Below are positions 13,401-29,139 of a DNA stretch of 64,000 bases, in pieces. Source of the stretch: Takakia lepidozioides. Lineage: Eukaryota; Streptophyta; Takakiopsida; Takakiales; Takakiaceae. Location of the stretch: positions 56,048,001 to 56,112,000 of the forward strand of contig CM060733.1 in assembly GCA_030704615.1 (NCBI GenBank), read 5' to 3'. The notes under the pieces are model-generated. The model saw only the letters and a list, made by a program, of their open reading frames with translations, was not told where the DNA came from and ran no database searches. Positions within the stretch are counted from its first letter, which is position 1. Each line of letters begins with the position of its first letter. Position numbers and translations under genes: made by a program.

Positions 13401-14750
13401 CTAGCAGGACGAGAAGCTTACTGGGGTGCTCACGGGATTCTGCATATTATGAAGTGATACACACTGAGCAGTTGCTGCTACTGCTTTGAAACCTGTTTCT
13501 TTTAACTGATGGGCTGTCTGTAACGGTTGTGTTGAAGCTCAATACATAAGCCCAACGACCCTCAACATGGAACTGGGGTGAGAACTCTGTCATTTAGTTC
13601 TCCGACATTAAAATCTGAGAGGCCTTGGCTCCACTTTCTAAGAAAATTCAATGCTGAACTGCAGTTGGAAGGATAACCAGCGTTGCTGGTGGTGACTAAA
13701 CTGGAGGTCCTGCCAAGTTTTTGCAGAAGATTCTTATAAGAGGGAACAGTAAAGTCTGATGAGCACTCCATTGTTGCAGCGTCCGCACTTTGATGAGGCA
13801 AGGACTCCTTCAGAGTCCACGGTGGCGATGTACTCAATACTCCACCCTCACAGCTCTGGACGCTTGAGATTACAAGATGCTCTGAGAGCACACCATGGCC
13901 ACAACAGAGGGTGTGCGCGCGTGTGTGTATGGTGGGTGTGCTCAGATCTGATCATGTAAAGACTCTTGAATGCGATGCAGCAAGATATAACGAAATTCTG
14001 ACAGCCGATTTGGATCAGCTTTAGATTTTGAATTGAACCTGCGCCCATCTGTGTCGATGCGTTCCAGCAGCTTCTTCTCACTCAATTTCCAACGGCGCGT
14101 TCAGGCTTTTGCCTGCCAAAAACTTTCCTCCATGCCAGTCTTGTCGTTGCGCTCTGGTGACCCTGCTCAGTGCTCATGAATTGTCTTCATCCCGCCCTTT
14201 TGAAAAGGAACACCTCATCTAAGCACTCTTGGAAAGGATGGGAACACTTCAGTATTTTTCCAAAAAGTGTTCCTTTCCTGCTTGAAAGTTCATCAGAGTG
14301 AATTCCTTGAACCTCATGTCTAAGGTACAGAAGGCAGTGCCGTATCCCGAGTAGCTCAAATTAGAAATCCTAAATATACTGTCTTGCTGTGCATGGACGC
14401 ATGTTGACAATCCCAGATGTATTCAGTGTGCAAATTTACGAGATCAGCTACAGCTTGGGTGCAAACAACTGTTTCCTTGGAAATATTTATGCCTCCTTAC
14501 AACTGGTATGATCAAGCTTGAGAGAGATAAAAGCTCCGGATAAGTGTGCTAGAGTAAAAAAACCAATGGGGCTTGCAAACACTGCACTTCACAAATTGTT
14601 GCTCTATTCTGCAAAAATTCTCTCCCAATTCTGGCTTCTATCGTGACTCCCTTTCCTATTGGCATCAGCAGGGTTGTTCCCCCCAAGAGTGAAAATGTAC
14701 CAATCTCGAACCATTCAATGTGAGGTTTACAACAACAAAACAGAGGATCC
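7401..14750. other. Long intergenic stretch without a supported gene
   Basis: I see no domain or confident exon. Minus frames at 12491-12787, 13026-13343 and 13562-13891, and the plus frame at 10276-10731, have mixed protein-like composition and could be exons of an unrecognised gene. I found no splice chain joining them. A small inverted repeat (aaaggaacac ... gtgttccttt) lies near 14200-14280. Confidence 0.3.
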
Positions 14751-17700
14751 CTATTTATACTTTTCCATGATACGCCGGGCCTCCTCCAGTGAATCTTCAG
14801 TGCTGCGGCCTTTCCCGCTAGATCCACCTCCACTACCACCACCTCCATTGGAGTCGCTGTCTTTGCTGATGAACGAATAGGCCATGTAACTGAAAGCTGC
14901 AATTGCCTGTTCACAAATAAGCTTTGTTATGATAGTTGATAACAGACACTATCCAACAGCAAACACTACCATAAATACTTCTCCTGCCCGCATGATTAAG
15001 TCTGAGGGATGACTTTTAGGGTTATTATCAGCTTCCAGCTTAACATACAGATAGCATTGTCTCACATTCTGAAACAACATCCGTAATCAGCCCAACCTAG
15101 AACCTTACTTCTGGGAAATCAGGTGAATATTACAGTTTAGAAAGTTCTGGCAATGAGTATCCATTTTGGCCATTGGAAACTGAGACCTGGAAGCCAACAT
15201 GGTGATGTGGTTGCATCCTGTGGTGCTGCTGTCATCAGAGTTTGCAAGGACACTGAAAACTTGTGGTTATTTGACCTTGGTTGAAGGCAGACGGTGGTGG
15301 AATTCTAGCAGACATACTGTCCTATTCCACGTAAATAACCTCGTAAATAATCTCGGGAGTACACACACAGAAGTGATCTTGTCCCTCCAGATAATTAAAT
15401 GAATAGATGTCTCAGGCTTACCAGGATGAAGAGAGCAGTAGAGAAGAGGGACTTGAGAAGGAAAGAACCGACCACCGCCCCCACTAATCCGACGCCTACA
15501 CGCGCCACTGGCCTTGGAACTGCTTCCTGCCATGCCATCCCCATGTCCTCATTATGTTGCTGGCATCTCGTGCCTATGCCTATGCTATATTCTTGGAACA
15601 CCTCTTGCAGTATACTGCTCAACAAACAGCATAGTCTCTACGCTACTGTAGATCACCATACAGTGGCCATGATTGCTGCCCCTATCCAATCTCCTCCATC
15701 AAACAGCAGGTTTAGCATTCCCTCGAGAGCAAACACATCCTGCTGACTCTTCACAAGCTTGTTCTGTCGAGCCTATGAATATCGAGCACCGTTCCAACCT
15801 ACTCTGAGGAGTCTGAATTGAACTTCTAAGCTATGGACTCATGTCTTCATTCTCACAAAAACACTTGTCTACTTAGAGGCCATTGGTGAGAAGACATACA
15901 GGCACAAGCTGGGTGCCTGCATCCAGACCCTCCTTGCCAACCCTCAACACAACGCCCAAAGCTGCAGCCAGTCAAACCCCAGGCAGGTGAGCACCCTATT
16001 CCTTCTTGCAACACAAAAGGACGGCGAAGGAGATACAGTCAGCATAGATTGCTTGAAAGTCAACCTGAAATTACAACCACACTCCTGCACGGGTGATGAG
16101 AATCGGGTTGAGTATTGATACAAGAACCAGCATTGCTGCTGTTGCTCTGTCCCTTACATAGATGTGAGAGCAAGAGGAACATAAATTAGAGGAACAATTA
16201 CACAAAGATAATAAATCATAGGTCCAACAGACTAAGATGGGGAAAAAAAAAACATTTCCAAAAGGTTTGAAAGGGTACGCACACACAAACTAAACTCTGT
16301 ACAAGGAGTTCATTCCACTCAGCAGTACATCAAGCTCGATCCCCAACATCTTAAGACCAAGCCTCATCATCAAGTAGTAGTTCACAATCAGTCCCCCTGT
16401 GCTGCCTTCTTATCTAGCATCTAAATATCCAAGAGCTTCTTCCTAGCTGACATACAGGAAGCAGGCATACAGGAAGGGGCTTTAGCTGGCGGACCTCACC
16501 CAATCTTTGAGAGTGTGCTGGTTCAATCATGGGTAGCCACGACCTTCATTGGAGGTGGACTGAGTGTGAACAGATAAGTTGATCAGGAGGATTGGCTTTG
16601 CGATTGTCGATAAAGCTCAAGTGATGATTGGAGGGTCCAGGTCTAACACTGCTGGAAAGATCTACAAACTAAAAATTTGCTTATACATGTCCCACTGATG
16701 CTTTAGGGAGTGAATTGTTCTATCACTCCGGGGGTCCTTAGGACCCATCACATAGAATGGAACCTAGAGCTACACATTCCAATTTGCAGAGAAATAGCTA
16801 TGATGTGAATGGCACCACAAAATGTAAAATGAAGGTGCCTGACCTGATGGAACTAATTTCACAGTCCAAGCAATGGAAAAAGACCAGTTATTCCAAATAA
16901 GGTTTCCAAAGGGAAAGCATCAACATTGCTGAGGCACTGAGTACTTTGAATAACCCTGGTACTCAATCAGAGTGCACGGGCTGACAACCCACTGCACAGA
17001 GGTATTTATCTGTATACATATATATATATATGAAGAATTTGAGCATCTTGTAGCCATCACGTAGTTTGAAACCGCCATCCATGTATTCGGAGTGAAATAA
17101 AGCCTCTGTGGTGGAACTAATTGTCCACAAGCACATCCAACTTATTTGTTCTATTCAAGAACCCTACATATTTTCAAAATCTTCAAGCCCATGTCACAGT
17201 AAATCCTTAATATCCATCTACACAGCAAAAGAGGCTTAGACACCTTTCACTTATCAGCAAATTGCAAAGTTATTGACATCCACATAAACCCCAGGAATTT
17301 GACTAACTCAACTCCATATACGTAATCCATGCTATGTGTGCTAATGTGTGGGACATGCTCTGTCACCATGGTGGCAAGATCATTGAAGACACAGGAAGAG
17401 GCGAACTGTTGCATCACTGTGGTTCCACAGCACAATAGAAGGGAATTCCTCAATATATGAAAGATTAGGGATGCACTTATCAACAACAATTCCCACAATC
17501 ACTACCGCACATATGAAATTATCATGCCTTGAGAGAAGAGAAGAGAAGAGAGAGAGAGCTGCCAGAAGGGTGTGGGGATCAGTGGTGGCAGCTTGGCGAC
17601 CTTCCAGAATAATTTCAGCGGCACTCTCAGTACGAGGAACTGAGGAAAGGGATGATTTCAACGGTAAGTAGAAGATTTCACGCACCAAGAATTGCCCCAT

Positions 17701-18244
17701 CAAGACAACCACGTGAAACGAGGCTAACATTGGTGTAATGTGTTCTAATTTCCGACAACAATGCAACTGAAGGACGACAGTATTGACAGAGATATAAAAC
17801 GAAAGGTGCGTAAGACGATGCCAGATAACGAATACGTGTGCGTGTGTTTGGACATTCCGGAGAAACGAGGACAAAGTGACGTAAGAAACCTCTGAAAATG
17901 TCCGGTTTTTGTTCTGCCACGATCCGGCCTCCCCTGCGTGTATGTGCCTGACCACCCACGCACCGTCCACCGCCTCGCCCCCCAAGAAATTCGTCTCCCG
18001 AAAGACTCCGCAATTGCGAACAGCACCCAGACCTCGTGCCTACACAGAGAGATGGTCCATTCAAGCCTATAAAACGCGACCTAAAATTCGATGGAGACAG
18101 AGAGCTGTAGGCAACTAAGCGAGTCGGACGGAAGCTTGCAGACGACCCAGGTTGGATCCTACTCCGACAAGACGGACCACTCTCTGCAAGCCTCAAACAG
18201 GAGGAATTCAACACGCAGAGAGACGATGCCATAGAGACCGCCAT
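14751..18244 (-). CDS. Probable plastid-targeted small membrane protein (exons partly resolved)
   Basis: The last exon is 14751..14906: AIAAFSYMAYSFISKDSDS, a Gly/Ser-rich linker, then STEDSLEEARRIMEKYK and stop. The preceding exon ends at 15422 with a GT donor, phase 0. It encodes WQEAVPRPVARVGVGLVGAV, a transmembrane segment, then SLFSTALFIL. Its left end lies between about 15537 and 15620. A likely first exon is 17890..18244, starting MAVSMASSLCVLNSSCLRL and continuing rich in Ser/Arg with no acidic residue early on, like a chloroplast transit peptide, with an AG/GTTT donor after 17890. The ending EARRIMEKYK is one I associate with small plastid envelope or thylakoid proteins, but I cannot name it surely. 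Linking exon 1 to the last two exons is inference; a middle exon may be missing. Confidence 0.45.
15625..17889. other. Probable large intron or intergenic DNA
   Basis: If the first exon near 18 kb and the last exons near 15 kb belong to one gene, this is its intron. No domain is readable. A short (TA)n run lies at about 17020. A purine-rich run of gagaa repeats lies at 17531-17558. Confidence 0.3.
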
Positions 18245-18622
18245 AGCTGCGCTCTCTGCAACCCACAGGCCCAGACCAGACTTCCACAGTCACCCGGAGT
18301 TTCCTTAGGGGACAGTTGGCAAGCTGGTATTCGTTGGATGAGATCTCCCTGAGATTGTAGCACGTTACAATACAGTACAAATACGGTGCCGAAGATTTTA
18401 TTCGTTCCCCCGTGTATAAATACACTAACTTAGTCTAGTCTATCACATCACCATGCATAGTACTGAAGCACCCACTATGTAATTTCTTTGTATAGCTGCT
18501 CACATTCACATTCATTTGATTTCATGGAAGAGAAGACCGCAAATTCAGTAAAGGAGAAGATGAAGCTGGAGAGTTACAAAGCTTGTTTCAATTTATTATA
18601 AGAGAAGAAGGGAACCCCGATA

Positions 18623-18860
18623 TCACAATGCCAACAACAGACCTCCAATAACAAGGGGCATCCACACAGGGCCCGGCCGAGTCCACAATGCAGATGCTAA
18701 CATATAGACTAAGGTGAAACTGGCCAAGAAGGCAAGCTCCATCCAAGGCAGCAAAGCCAAAGCGGCTAAACAGAACGAGACGAAGAAGGTCCCCTGGGCA
18801 AGGGCACCCACCCCCCAAAGAACAAAGAGAAAATCAGAAGTCCAGCGCAAGAAATCCAGC
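18623..18860 (-). CDS. Unrecognised hydrophobic ORF, possible terminal exon of a membrane protein
   Basis: The frame reads RRLDFLRWTSDFLFVLWG, then two or three hydrophobic segments (FFVSFCLAALALLPW; LAFLASFTLVYMLASALW; WMPLVIGGLLLAL) and stops. Aromatic and Gly/Pro residues at the segment edges look like a real multi-pass membrane protein. An upstream stop means an exon join near 18870-18890 would be needed; an AG acceptor is available there. No family is recognised and the upstream exon was not found. Confidence 0.25.
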
Positions 18861-20420
18861 CTTCGGGCCTTCCCTTGGCAATCCTATTATGGTCTACTTG
18901 TTTCATAAAGAGTATAGAGGAAGCTGTTCGCGCTTCCAACATGTACATAGAGCTGTTTTCCACCAGCCAAATGCAACTTCCGTATTGGGACCGTAGATAT
19001 TGTGGACAACTGTAATATCAATAGGTCTTGCTGACTCCCACAAACAAGCGAATTGAAACTTGACGATCCCATGTTTCGTTGTGAATGTAATCGAAACTTG
19101 TGGATTCACGGGAAAGTCAGACTCGCCAGAGTCGGTGGAGAAATTATACATGGGATAGGTGGGATTTTGACCTCATCCAGGAAACGTTCTTCCACGCACC
19201 TGCTAGTGTTTCTCAAATGCGGTCAGCATGAGGTGAAGTTGCCTCAGATGGTATCGACCTAGCACTGCAATTAAGTAACTTCTACTTTCTCGTACCTAGT
19301 TTGAATTCAAATGTGTAATTCGCTAGCCATTGGAAAATCTTGAGGGGACCTAATTAATCTGAATGAGCACAATGGTAAGTATGCAGAAGATGAACATGGA
19401 CCACCGCATCACTCATATACCTTACCGGTCAACAGTATAAACGAAGCCTTTAATCATCTGCTGCCTACAGGAAACGTGCCTCCCTCTTGCTCCCTATTAA
19501 CAACGATGAACAAAGAAGAGAAACCGGAGGATAGAACTGAAATTAAAGAAGGGGATGGTTCAATTAGAGTTACTCTTAAATATGGACACAGTCGTTCATC
19601 TCTCTCAGGTTTGCGACGTGTGCAGCTTGCATACAAATAATTCCTTCTGCACGTCCTCAAGTCTTGCGATGGTGCCCATCGCAGCTCGATGATTTACAAT
19701 TCTCAAGCTTGAGAGCACCATGACAGTATCATCTGCAGATTCACAAGTGCTAGCGACATGGATCGATGCAGTACAGACGCCTCAGATCTCTGCGATGCCT
19801 CCCCTAATCTCCAGCTCTCAGGTTGGATGACACTCATCCACATATGCTACCAAGTTTGTAAGAGAATTATATTGTGTTTGAAAATACAAATAAAATTCAG
19901 AAAACGAATTTTTGGCCAGCCGCCAGGGCGGCACGTGCCCGCTGTTGCCCTTTCTCCTTTATATATATATATATACACACACTAGGGTAGCTGGGCTACA
20001 ACTTGGTTGTCACACATTAAGTATATGTCTTGAGATTGAGCCTCAAGCCAAGGCCTACAGCTCTACCTATGTTTCCGGAATATTTCACGAAGTCCCAAGC
20101 TCGGCAGGCCCTAACATGATGGTTGTTTTGAAATTCCATAGAGTGCTTGCACCATTCCTTACATAGAAATCACATAGTGCCATGACCAATATCCACAACA
20201 AGCCTCTTGCTTTGGCAAAACAGTCAGAATAAGGGGCATGACTCAGCACAATCGGACCAATAGGAGCCTGGACACGGTGTTAGGTCCTTTGACCATATTT
20301 TTCTCCATTGACTACAACATGTTGCAAAGTCTCTCTCCGCAAGAGAGCCAATAGAATATTTTTTTCAGGAACATTGGAATATTTGGGAGCTAAAGACCTG
20401 GTCCAAAACTACCAAAAAAA
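18861..20420. other. Intergenic, no supported gene
   Basis: Only short frames without recognisable content. A (TA)n run of about 18 bases followed by acacacac lies at 19962-19981. Confidence 0.3.
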
Positions 20421-20429
20421 ACAAAAAAA

Positions 20430-21140
20430 CCAGTGGGTCTCCTATGTGGAGGCCCAATTGCAACCTCTAAGATAGCGTGTACCCTATGTATCCCCTATGT
20501 ATCTAGAGACCCTCATGTTTGGGAGATTCGTCGGCCCAAGTATCTAAGCCCATGTGCAATCTCTTATGTATCCAAGTGCGTCTCCTATGAGGACCCAAGT
20601 CGACCTCTACAGTAGCTTGTGCTGTTGGCCCATGTATAAATAATTGAAATCTAAGACCAAGTGCAATTTCCTATGTATCCTAGTGCGTCTCCTATGTCGA
20701 GGCCCAGCTAAGCCCAAGTGCAATCTTTTATGTATCCAAGTGCATCTCCCATGTAGAGGCCCAAGTGTCCACTGTCATTTAAGCCCAAGTGCAATCTCCT
20801 ATGTATCCAAGTGCGTCTCCAATGTATCCAATGACATCTCCCATGTGCGCCTCCTATGTCGAGGCCCATCTAAGCCCAGTATGCATCTTTTATGTATCCA
20901 AGTGCATCTCCCGTGTAGATGTCCAAGTGTCCACCGTCATTTAAGACCAAGTGCAATTTCTTATGTCTCCCACTGTGTTTCTTATACTGAGGCCCAAGTG
21001 CGACCTCTAGTGTAGCCTATGCCGTGGCCCATGTGTAAAAAATTGAAATCTAAGCCTAAGTGCAATCTTCTATTCATGTATCCAAGTGCATCTCCCATGT
21101 AGAGGCCCAAGTGTGACCTCCAGTGTCCATCCCCAATGTA
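20430..21140 (+). repeat. Irregular tandem repeat array built on 'cccaagtgcaatctcctatgtatcc'-like units
   Basis: Phrases such as aagcccaagtgcaatctcct, atgtatccaagtgcgtctcc and tatgtcgaggcccaag recur many times in varying order, giving imperfect units of about 50-110 bp. The frame at 20644-21015 is open only because of the repeats. A reverse-complement piece of the same family lies at about 27640-27760. Confidence 0.7.
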
Positions 21141-21300
21141 TCCAAAGACCTACAGTTTGTCATTGCCCACTTTGCTATTTTTGCAATCTCCCTTGTCGAG
21201 GCTTCATATGTTGATATATCCACTTTGCTATTTTTTGCGAATTTGCAGAGACCAAAAGCATTTGAAATCCACATGAAGGGCCAATCAATGCTCTAGGAAA

Positions 21301-21490
21301 GCCCACTTTGTTATTTTTCTCGAATTTCCAGCAACCAAAAGTACTTGGAATTCCACATCTTCCTCACCGTTGGTCCAAAAATCATGAGACCACAGCCAGG
21401 GCTTTTCAATGGCACCAAGCACCCGCGTGGGCCTGTGGTTTGGGAGATCTCAATGTCGCTACAAAACAAAACAAAACAAACAAACCAAAA
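21301..21490 (+). mobile_element. SINE-like dispersed repeat, copy A
   Basis: This copy begins cccactttgttatttttctcg and ends in an A-rich tail of acaaaacaaaac repeats. It matches copy B (21593-21786) along almost its whole length, including caaaaatcatgagacca and tcaatgtcgctacaaa. The (acaaa)n tail suggests a retroposed element. A partial third copy lies at 21221-21278. Confidence 0.55.
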
Positions 21491-21592
21491 ATCTAAGTAA
21501 GTTTTTTACCACAGAACCTAGGACCAGATTTGAACCAGAGACCTTTCCCTTGATATCTCTCCCCTCGAGTCTCCAACCATTGTCCCATGAAT

Positions 21593-21786
21593 GCCCACTT
21601 TGCTATTTTTTGTGAATTTCCAGCGACCAAAAGTACTTGGAATTCCGTATCTCCCACCCTGCAGCTCCAAAAATCATGAGACCAAGCCGGTGCACCCCTC
21701 CTCGTTGAGGGCTTTCCAACGGTACCAAGCACCGGCTCTGGGGCCTCGCGGTTTGGGACATCTCAACGACGCTACAAACAAACAAA
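21593..21786 (+). mobile_element. SINE-like dispersed repeat, copy B
   Basis: Direct repeat of copy A with the same start (gcccactttgctattttttg) and the same tail type (gctacaaacaaacaaa). Between the copies, near 21520-21545, is tttgaaccagagacc, a B-box-like sequence on the minus strand. Confidence 0.55.
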
Positions 21787-21789
21787 TCA

Positions 21790-23102
21790 TCTTCAATCAT
21801 AGATTGATTCCTATGACAACGGTTTGAAAACATTTAACCTCTATGACCGCGGGTTGTGCTCACTGCTCACGTTGTGACCAACCCCCCAAGGCAAAGGAGC
21901 CCCCGGCCCTGGTATCCTCGCCCCTGGGCCGTACTTTCGTGCAGGGATATAGGCCCTCTAGGCCCGGCCGGTACCTGCTAGAGCCACTAAAAAACACGAC
22001 TGCCTGCATTTATGGCCTGATGGTAAGGCTTTGTCTGTCCATGTGGTCCCTCCTGAGCAAAGCACATCAGCCAAACAGACATGTGCAAGGTAGTTTGATG
22101 GGCAACCGGGGAGGGAGGGGTTGAAGGCCGCAAGAGGTTGTCGTTGCAGTGTTGTTTGGTGTACCCCCGGTGGAGTGCTCTTAGGATCCAGATTTTGATA
22201 TTGGATCAATCTAATCCGCCCAACATCGGTTTTTTCCACCTTGTAGGTCCAATTGATTTTTTCACTTATGGTTGCTTTGCATGCAATTACGTAGGGGTTG
22301 AAATCTCAAAATTGACAAGGGAAAATGTGCCTCCGAATGAAGTACTTTTTTTTCTACAAAGTTTTTAAAAGCCAACGGTGGATGTGTGTATGTAATGCTC
22401 ACACACCACAAGGTGAAGTGCTTTTTCCAAAATTGCTAATTTTCTGCCAAAAATGGCCTTTGGAGTGCAATCTGTTTTGGGCTTGTTTACCTGCCACGTC
22501 AACGGTCAACAAGCCCTTTTCGGGCCCCAAAACATAAATGAGAGATCTAAGATATTTTTTGTAGGTCTCAACTTTTGTTTTTTTTTCAATTTTGTTTTTT
22601 GCATCATACTCGAGACAAATCCCTTGTCATTAAAGCTTCAGTAGTGGGGCCCATCAGATTAGATCTGCAAAAGATTGGTCGAACTGCAAATTCAAAGTGA
22701 CCCCATTCAGGTCGTTTGGGAACTTAAGGGTTAACCTTCCTTTGGTGGGTTCTGAAAGCCGGGGCCCCTTTGAAAATAAAAATTGGACATGAAACATCTA
22801 AAAATGAATAGAATCGTTGGTAGAATGGAATAAAATATGGTCCGTTTCCAGATTTTTTATTTTTTATTTTTTTCTGGAGAACCGGGACAGAGGCTCTGAG
22901 CACTTTATTTGGAATTATTTGAAGGGAAAAAATCAAATTTTTTTGAAAAAAGGGAAAATAGGTACAAGAGGGAAAAATAACCCTGTTTCATTTATGAGCC
23001 ATGAGGCCAACAGGGGATTGAACTGAAACCCCAGACCCACAGACAGACAGGCCCATGCACAGGATCAGCATCAATAACCCACTCTGTGTCAATCCGAGGA
23101 GG
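21790..23102. other. Intergenic, repeat-derived AT-rich DNA
   Basis: No gene is supported. At 22160 the phrase acccccggtggagtgctct resembles acccccggtggaaatgctct near 28073, pointing to a shared dispersed repeat. Long T and A runs lie around 22560-22960. Confidence 0.35.
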
Positions 23103-26409
<3,307 letters not shown>

Positions 26410-27639
26410 AAAGCATGTGATGAACTGCACGACTGTTTCTATGCCGTGAATGACCAGTGGTTTAATTTGACATGTCCAGTCCTCTCGAGATTCACTTCTG
26501 AGTGCACACTTGAACAATCTCCATTGCGAGGCCTCCCACAAACACAGCTCAGCTAGTGTACTCTAGATACTCCACTTTTTTACCAGACTTCGACTATGAT
26601 ATATACTAGGCTTTGAACACCTTTATATGCCTAGAATTGTAATACGGAAACACTTGCTGGCCGGTTGGCATCCAGCACCAGAGGCAAAATTTGATCGAAA
26701 TGTACGCCAAGCCGACTTCTTGTGCTCCCTTTGCAGATGTTTAGGAGCCAACCAAGGACTTGCCTCAATCATCTGTCTTGGAAACACATTTCACAATGTA
26801 CCAAGTAGACTGACGGAAGGTTCTTAATGGATGCTTTGCCGGAGCCTTTTCCCAATTACTGGAGTTCTCACTTACATAGCATGTATGTTCTACATATTTA
26901 ATCTTCACTTCATCGCTATGGGCACGTCTATGGCCGCCACTACATACCTATGGTTTGCAAGGGAGAATTATTCAGGAGCAAGAGGTCTAGTAGTATAGTC
27001 TCACAGGATTCTCCCTTTTTGAGATCCTGGCAACTGTCTCGAGAACAGCTTTGATTGTAGTACATTTCACTGCATCGATGGAAACTTCGTATAGTCTCAC
27101 AGGATTCTCCTTTCTGAGATTCTGACAACAGTCTTGAGAACAACTTGACAGAATTATTTGCAGAGCCATAAAGTAATCGAGAGCATACAATGCGAGAGTC
27201 ATGCACCACACCGCTGACATTACAATATATTTCACTGCATCGATGGAAAATTACTACTACAATATTCACTAACTGGAAGAACACGACAATTTGGGGCAAA
27301 TTTGGTTGCATGAGCTCATACCTTTGCAGATTATGACTTGGCCTGCAGTCGGCAACATGCTTCCACGCACTTCTTGCCGACGACTGGAAAAAAGCTCTTA
27401 AGATAAAGAAGGAGAAGGAGATGTCTGTGAGGTAGAGATCAGAGCAAAGAGATGGTGGGTAGTAGGAAGGATAGAGCACATGGAGAGCTGGTGAGGCTGC
27501 TGTGTGGCCTGTGAGACAGAGATAGAGAGAGATCTAGATCCCCTCCGCGCATATGTCCAAAGCGAACGACAGTTTTGACATCGAATCTTATTCTGTCAAT
27601 TATAATATATTCGCATCTAAGATCTTACACTTGGACTTA
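26410..27639. other. ADH upstream region and intergenic DNA with a local duplication
   Basis: The first part should hold the ADH promoter; no clear element can be assigned. At 26994-27085 and 27092-27250 the phrases gtatagtctcacaggattctcc and tttcactgcatcgatggaaa occur twice in the same order, a diverged tandem duplication. The minus frame at 26940-27479 is open across it but has no domain. Confidence 0.35.
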
Positions 27640-27762
27640 GATGACACTTGGGCCCATGGCACATGCTACCCTAGAGGTCGCATTTGGGCCTCGACATAGG
27701 AGACACACTTGGATACAAAGAGGATTGCACTTGGACTTAGATGACATTGGACAAAAACCACG

Positions 27763-28030
27763 ATTTTTGTTTTTTTTTGGGATTTTCTGGGGTATCTGGT
27801 TCGCATAACGTGAGGAACCCCACGCCTATAGGGTAACATGTTTATCGTGTATAAGTGTTACTTATTTCTTAAGTGATGTTGTGAGGGCCTATGTGAGCTG
27901 ATAAAAAAAAGTTTCGCAAAGTTTTTAGTTTCTCAATTTTAGTTTCGCTGGAGAATATTCGAAAGGCATCTAAGGAATATCCTTAATATTCGCTTGTGCT
28001 CACGAGAGCACTCACACGCTACCCAACCTC
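27763..28030 (+). repeat. Direct repeat, left copy (pair with 32318-32556)
   Basis: The core runs from accacgatttttg through ggttcgcataacgtgag, tatagggtaacatgtttatc, gtttcgcaaagtttttag and ggagaatattcgaaaggcat to cacacgctacccaacctcc. The right copy, 4.5 kb away, has the same phrases in the same order and orientation. It could be a dispersed element or the two ends of a nonautonomous retroelement. Confidence 0.7.
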
Positions 28031-28364
28031 CTTTGCCACCCAACCTCCTTTGCCGTTGCCGGGCATTTAGGGACCCCCGGTGGAAATGCTCTAAACATAT
28101 GAAGGGTTAATATCCGAAATACATCAGCATATGTGCGCCAATCATCGGATCTCAACAGGATACAATAAGGCTTAAGAAAAAAGTGAAATTAATATAGATT
28201 TAAAAATAGAAATATAATCGAAAAATATTATATACAGGGCTTCCTATATAAATATAAAATTCACATTGATTTCACCATTGGTCTGAGTTGACTTATTATT
28301 TTATTATTAAAGTTTAAATTACTTAAACTGGTCAAACAAAAAAATTAAATTAATAACATTATCA

Positions 28365-28827
28365 CCCTAGACAACCGTTTAGGCATTTTTGCGCCTACTA
28401 ATAAGATCAATCAATCAGAAAATTAGGCATGTTTTGAAGACAATTTCTCAAATTAGGCATCTTCATCCTATAAGTCTTTAGAATTAGGCACATGAGAAGA
28501 GAAAACATTTATTTTGTGGTCATTGGGTACACTGGTTTTCAAATTGGTATGTTGGTGCATGGTGAAACCTCTTACATAATGGTACTCTTGAGTTGTGGTA
28601 GGCTGGTAGGCTAGTTATTTCTGCACGCGTATATTTGTATTGATTTTTGTTCAAAGAAATTTTGATCTTATTACAAACAACATGAGAAGACGCTTGCAAA
28701 TTTTTTGGTGGAATTTTTTAGGCACTTTGGATAATTTCCCAACAATTAGGCCAAAATCTGAAAAAATCCCAGAATTGTTTAGACACTTTTATTTTGAATT
28801 AATTGTCGCCTAAACGGTTGTCCAGGG
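28365..28827. mobile_element. Inverted-repeat (MITE-like) element of about 463 bp
   Basis: The left end ccctagacaaccgtttaggc is matched in reverse at the right end by gcctaaacggttgtccaggg, one mismatch in 20. The inside is AT-rich and repeats attaggca several times. No clean target-site duplication is visible, so the superfamily is open; Mutator-like is possible. It carries no coding sequence. Confidence 0.6.
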
Positions 28828-29045
28828 ACGGTATATTACATGTATCTGATTTAATATCCAAATTAATCTACAACCACCGGATCTGTTTTTTGTTTTTTTT
28901 TCCAAAATATTATTTTACTTTTAAATTTTTAAGAAGAAACCTGGGAGCGACTGCTCACAATTCAGGCGGATATAAATATAATATAATATAATTAAAAATA
29001 TTATAAATTTCCGAACGTATTTAACCATTGAAGTAACTTGTTACC

Positions 29046-29100
29046 AACAGTCAATAGCTCAGTTGGTTAGTGCTGATTCTGGGGTCAAATCTTGCTACTT
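29046..29100 (+). repeat. tRNA-like fragment (pol III box remnant)
   Basis: aatagctcagttggttagtgc fits a tRNA A box. The B-box-like ggggtcaaatcttg follows after only about ten bases, far too close for a tRNA. It is a relic of a tRNA or SINE head, next to the hAT-type MITE. Confidence 0.4.
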
Positions 29101-29139
29101 GATGGGTGACATGGTCAGCATTTCTTTCAAGGTATTTAC

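Noticed and set aside
20644-21015. 124-codon plus ORF with repeated LLCRGP/LCIQVHLPCR text
   Set aside because: The apparent protein repeat comes from the underlying DNA tandem repeat; no start context and no homology.
26940-27479. 179-codon minus ORF
   Set aside because: Openness follows from a local tandem duplication; Cys/Ser-rich text has no domain and codon use looks random.
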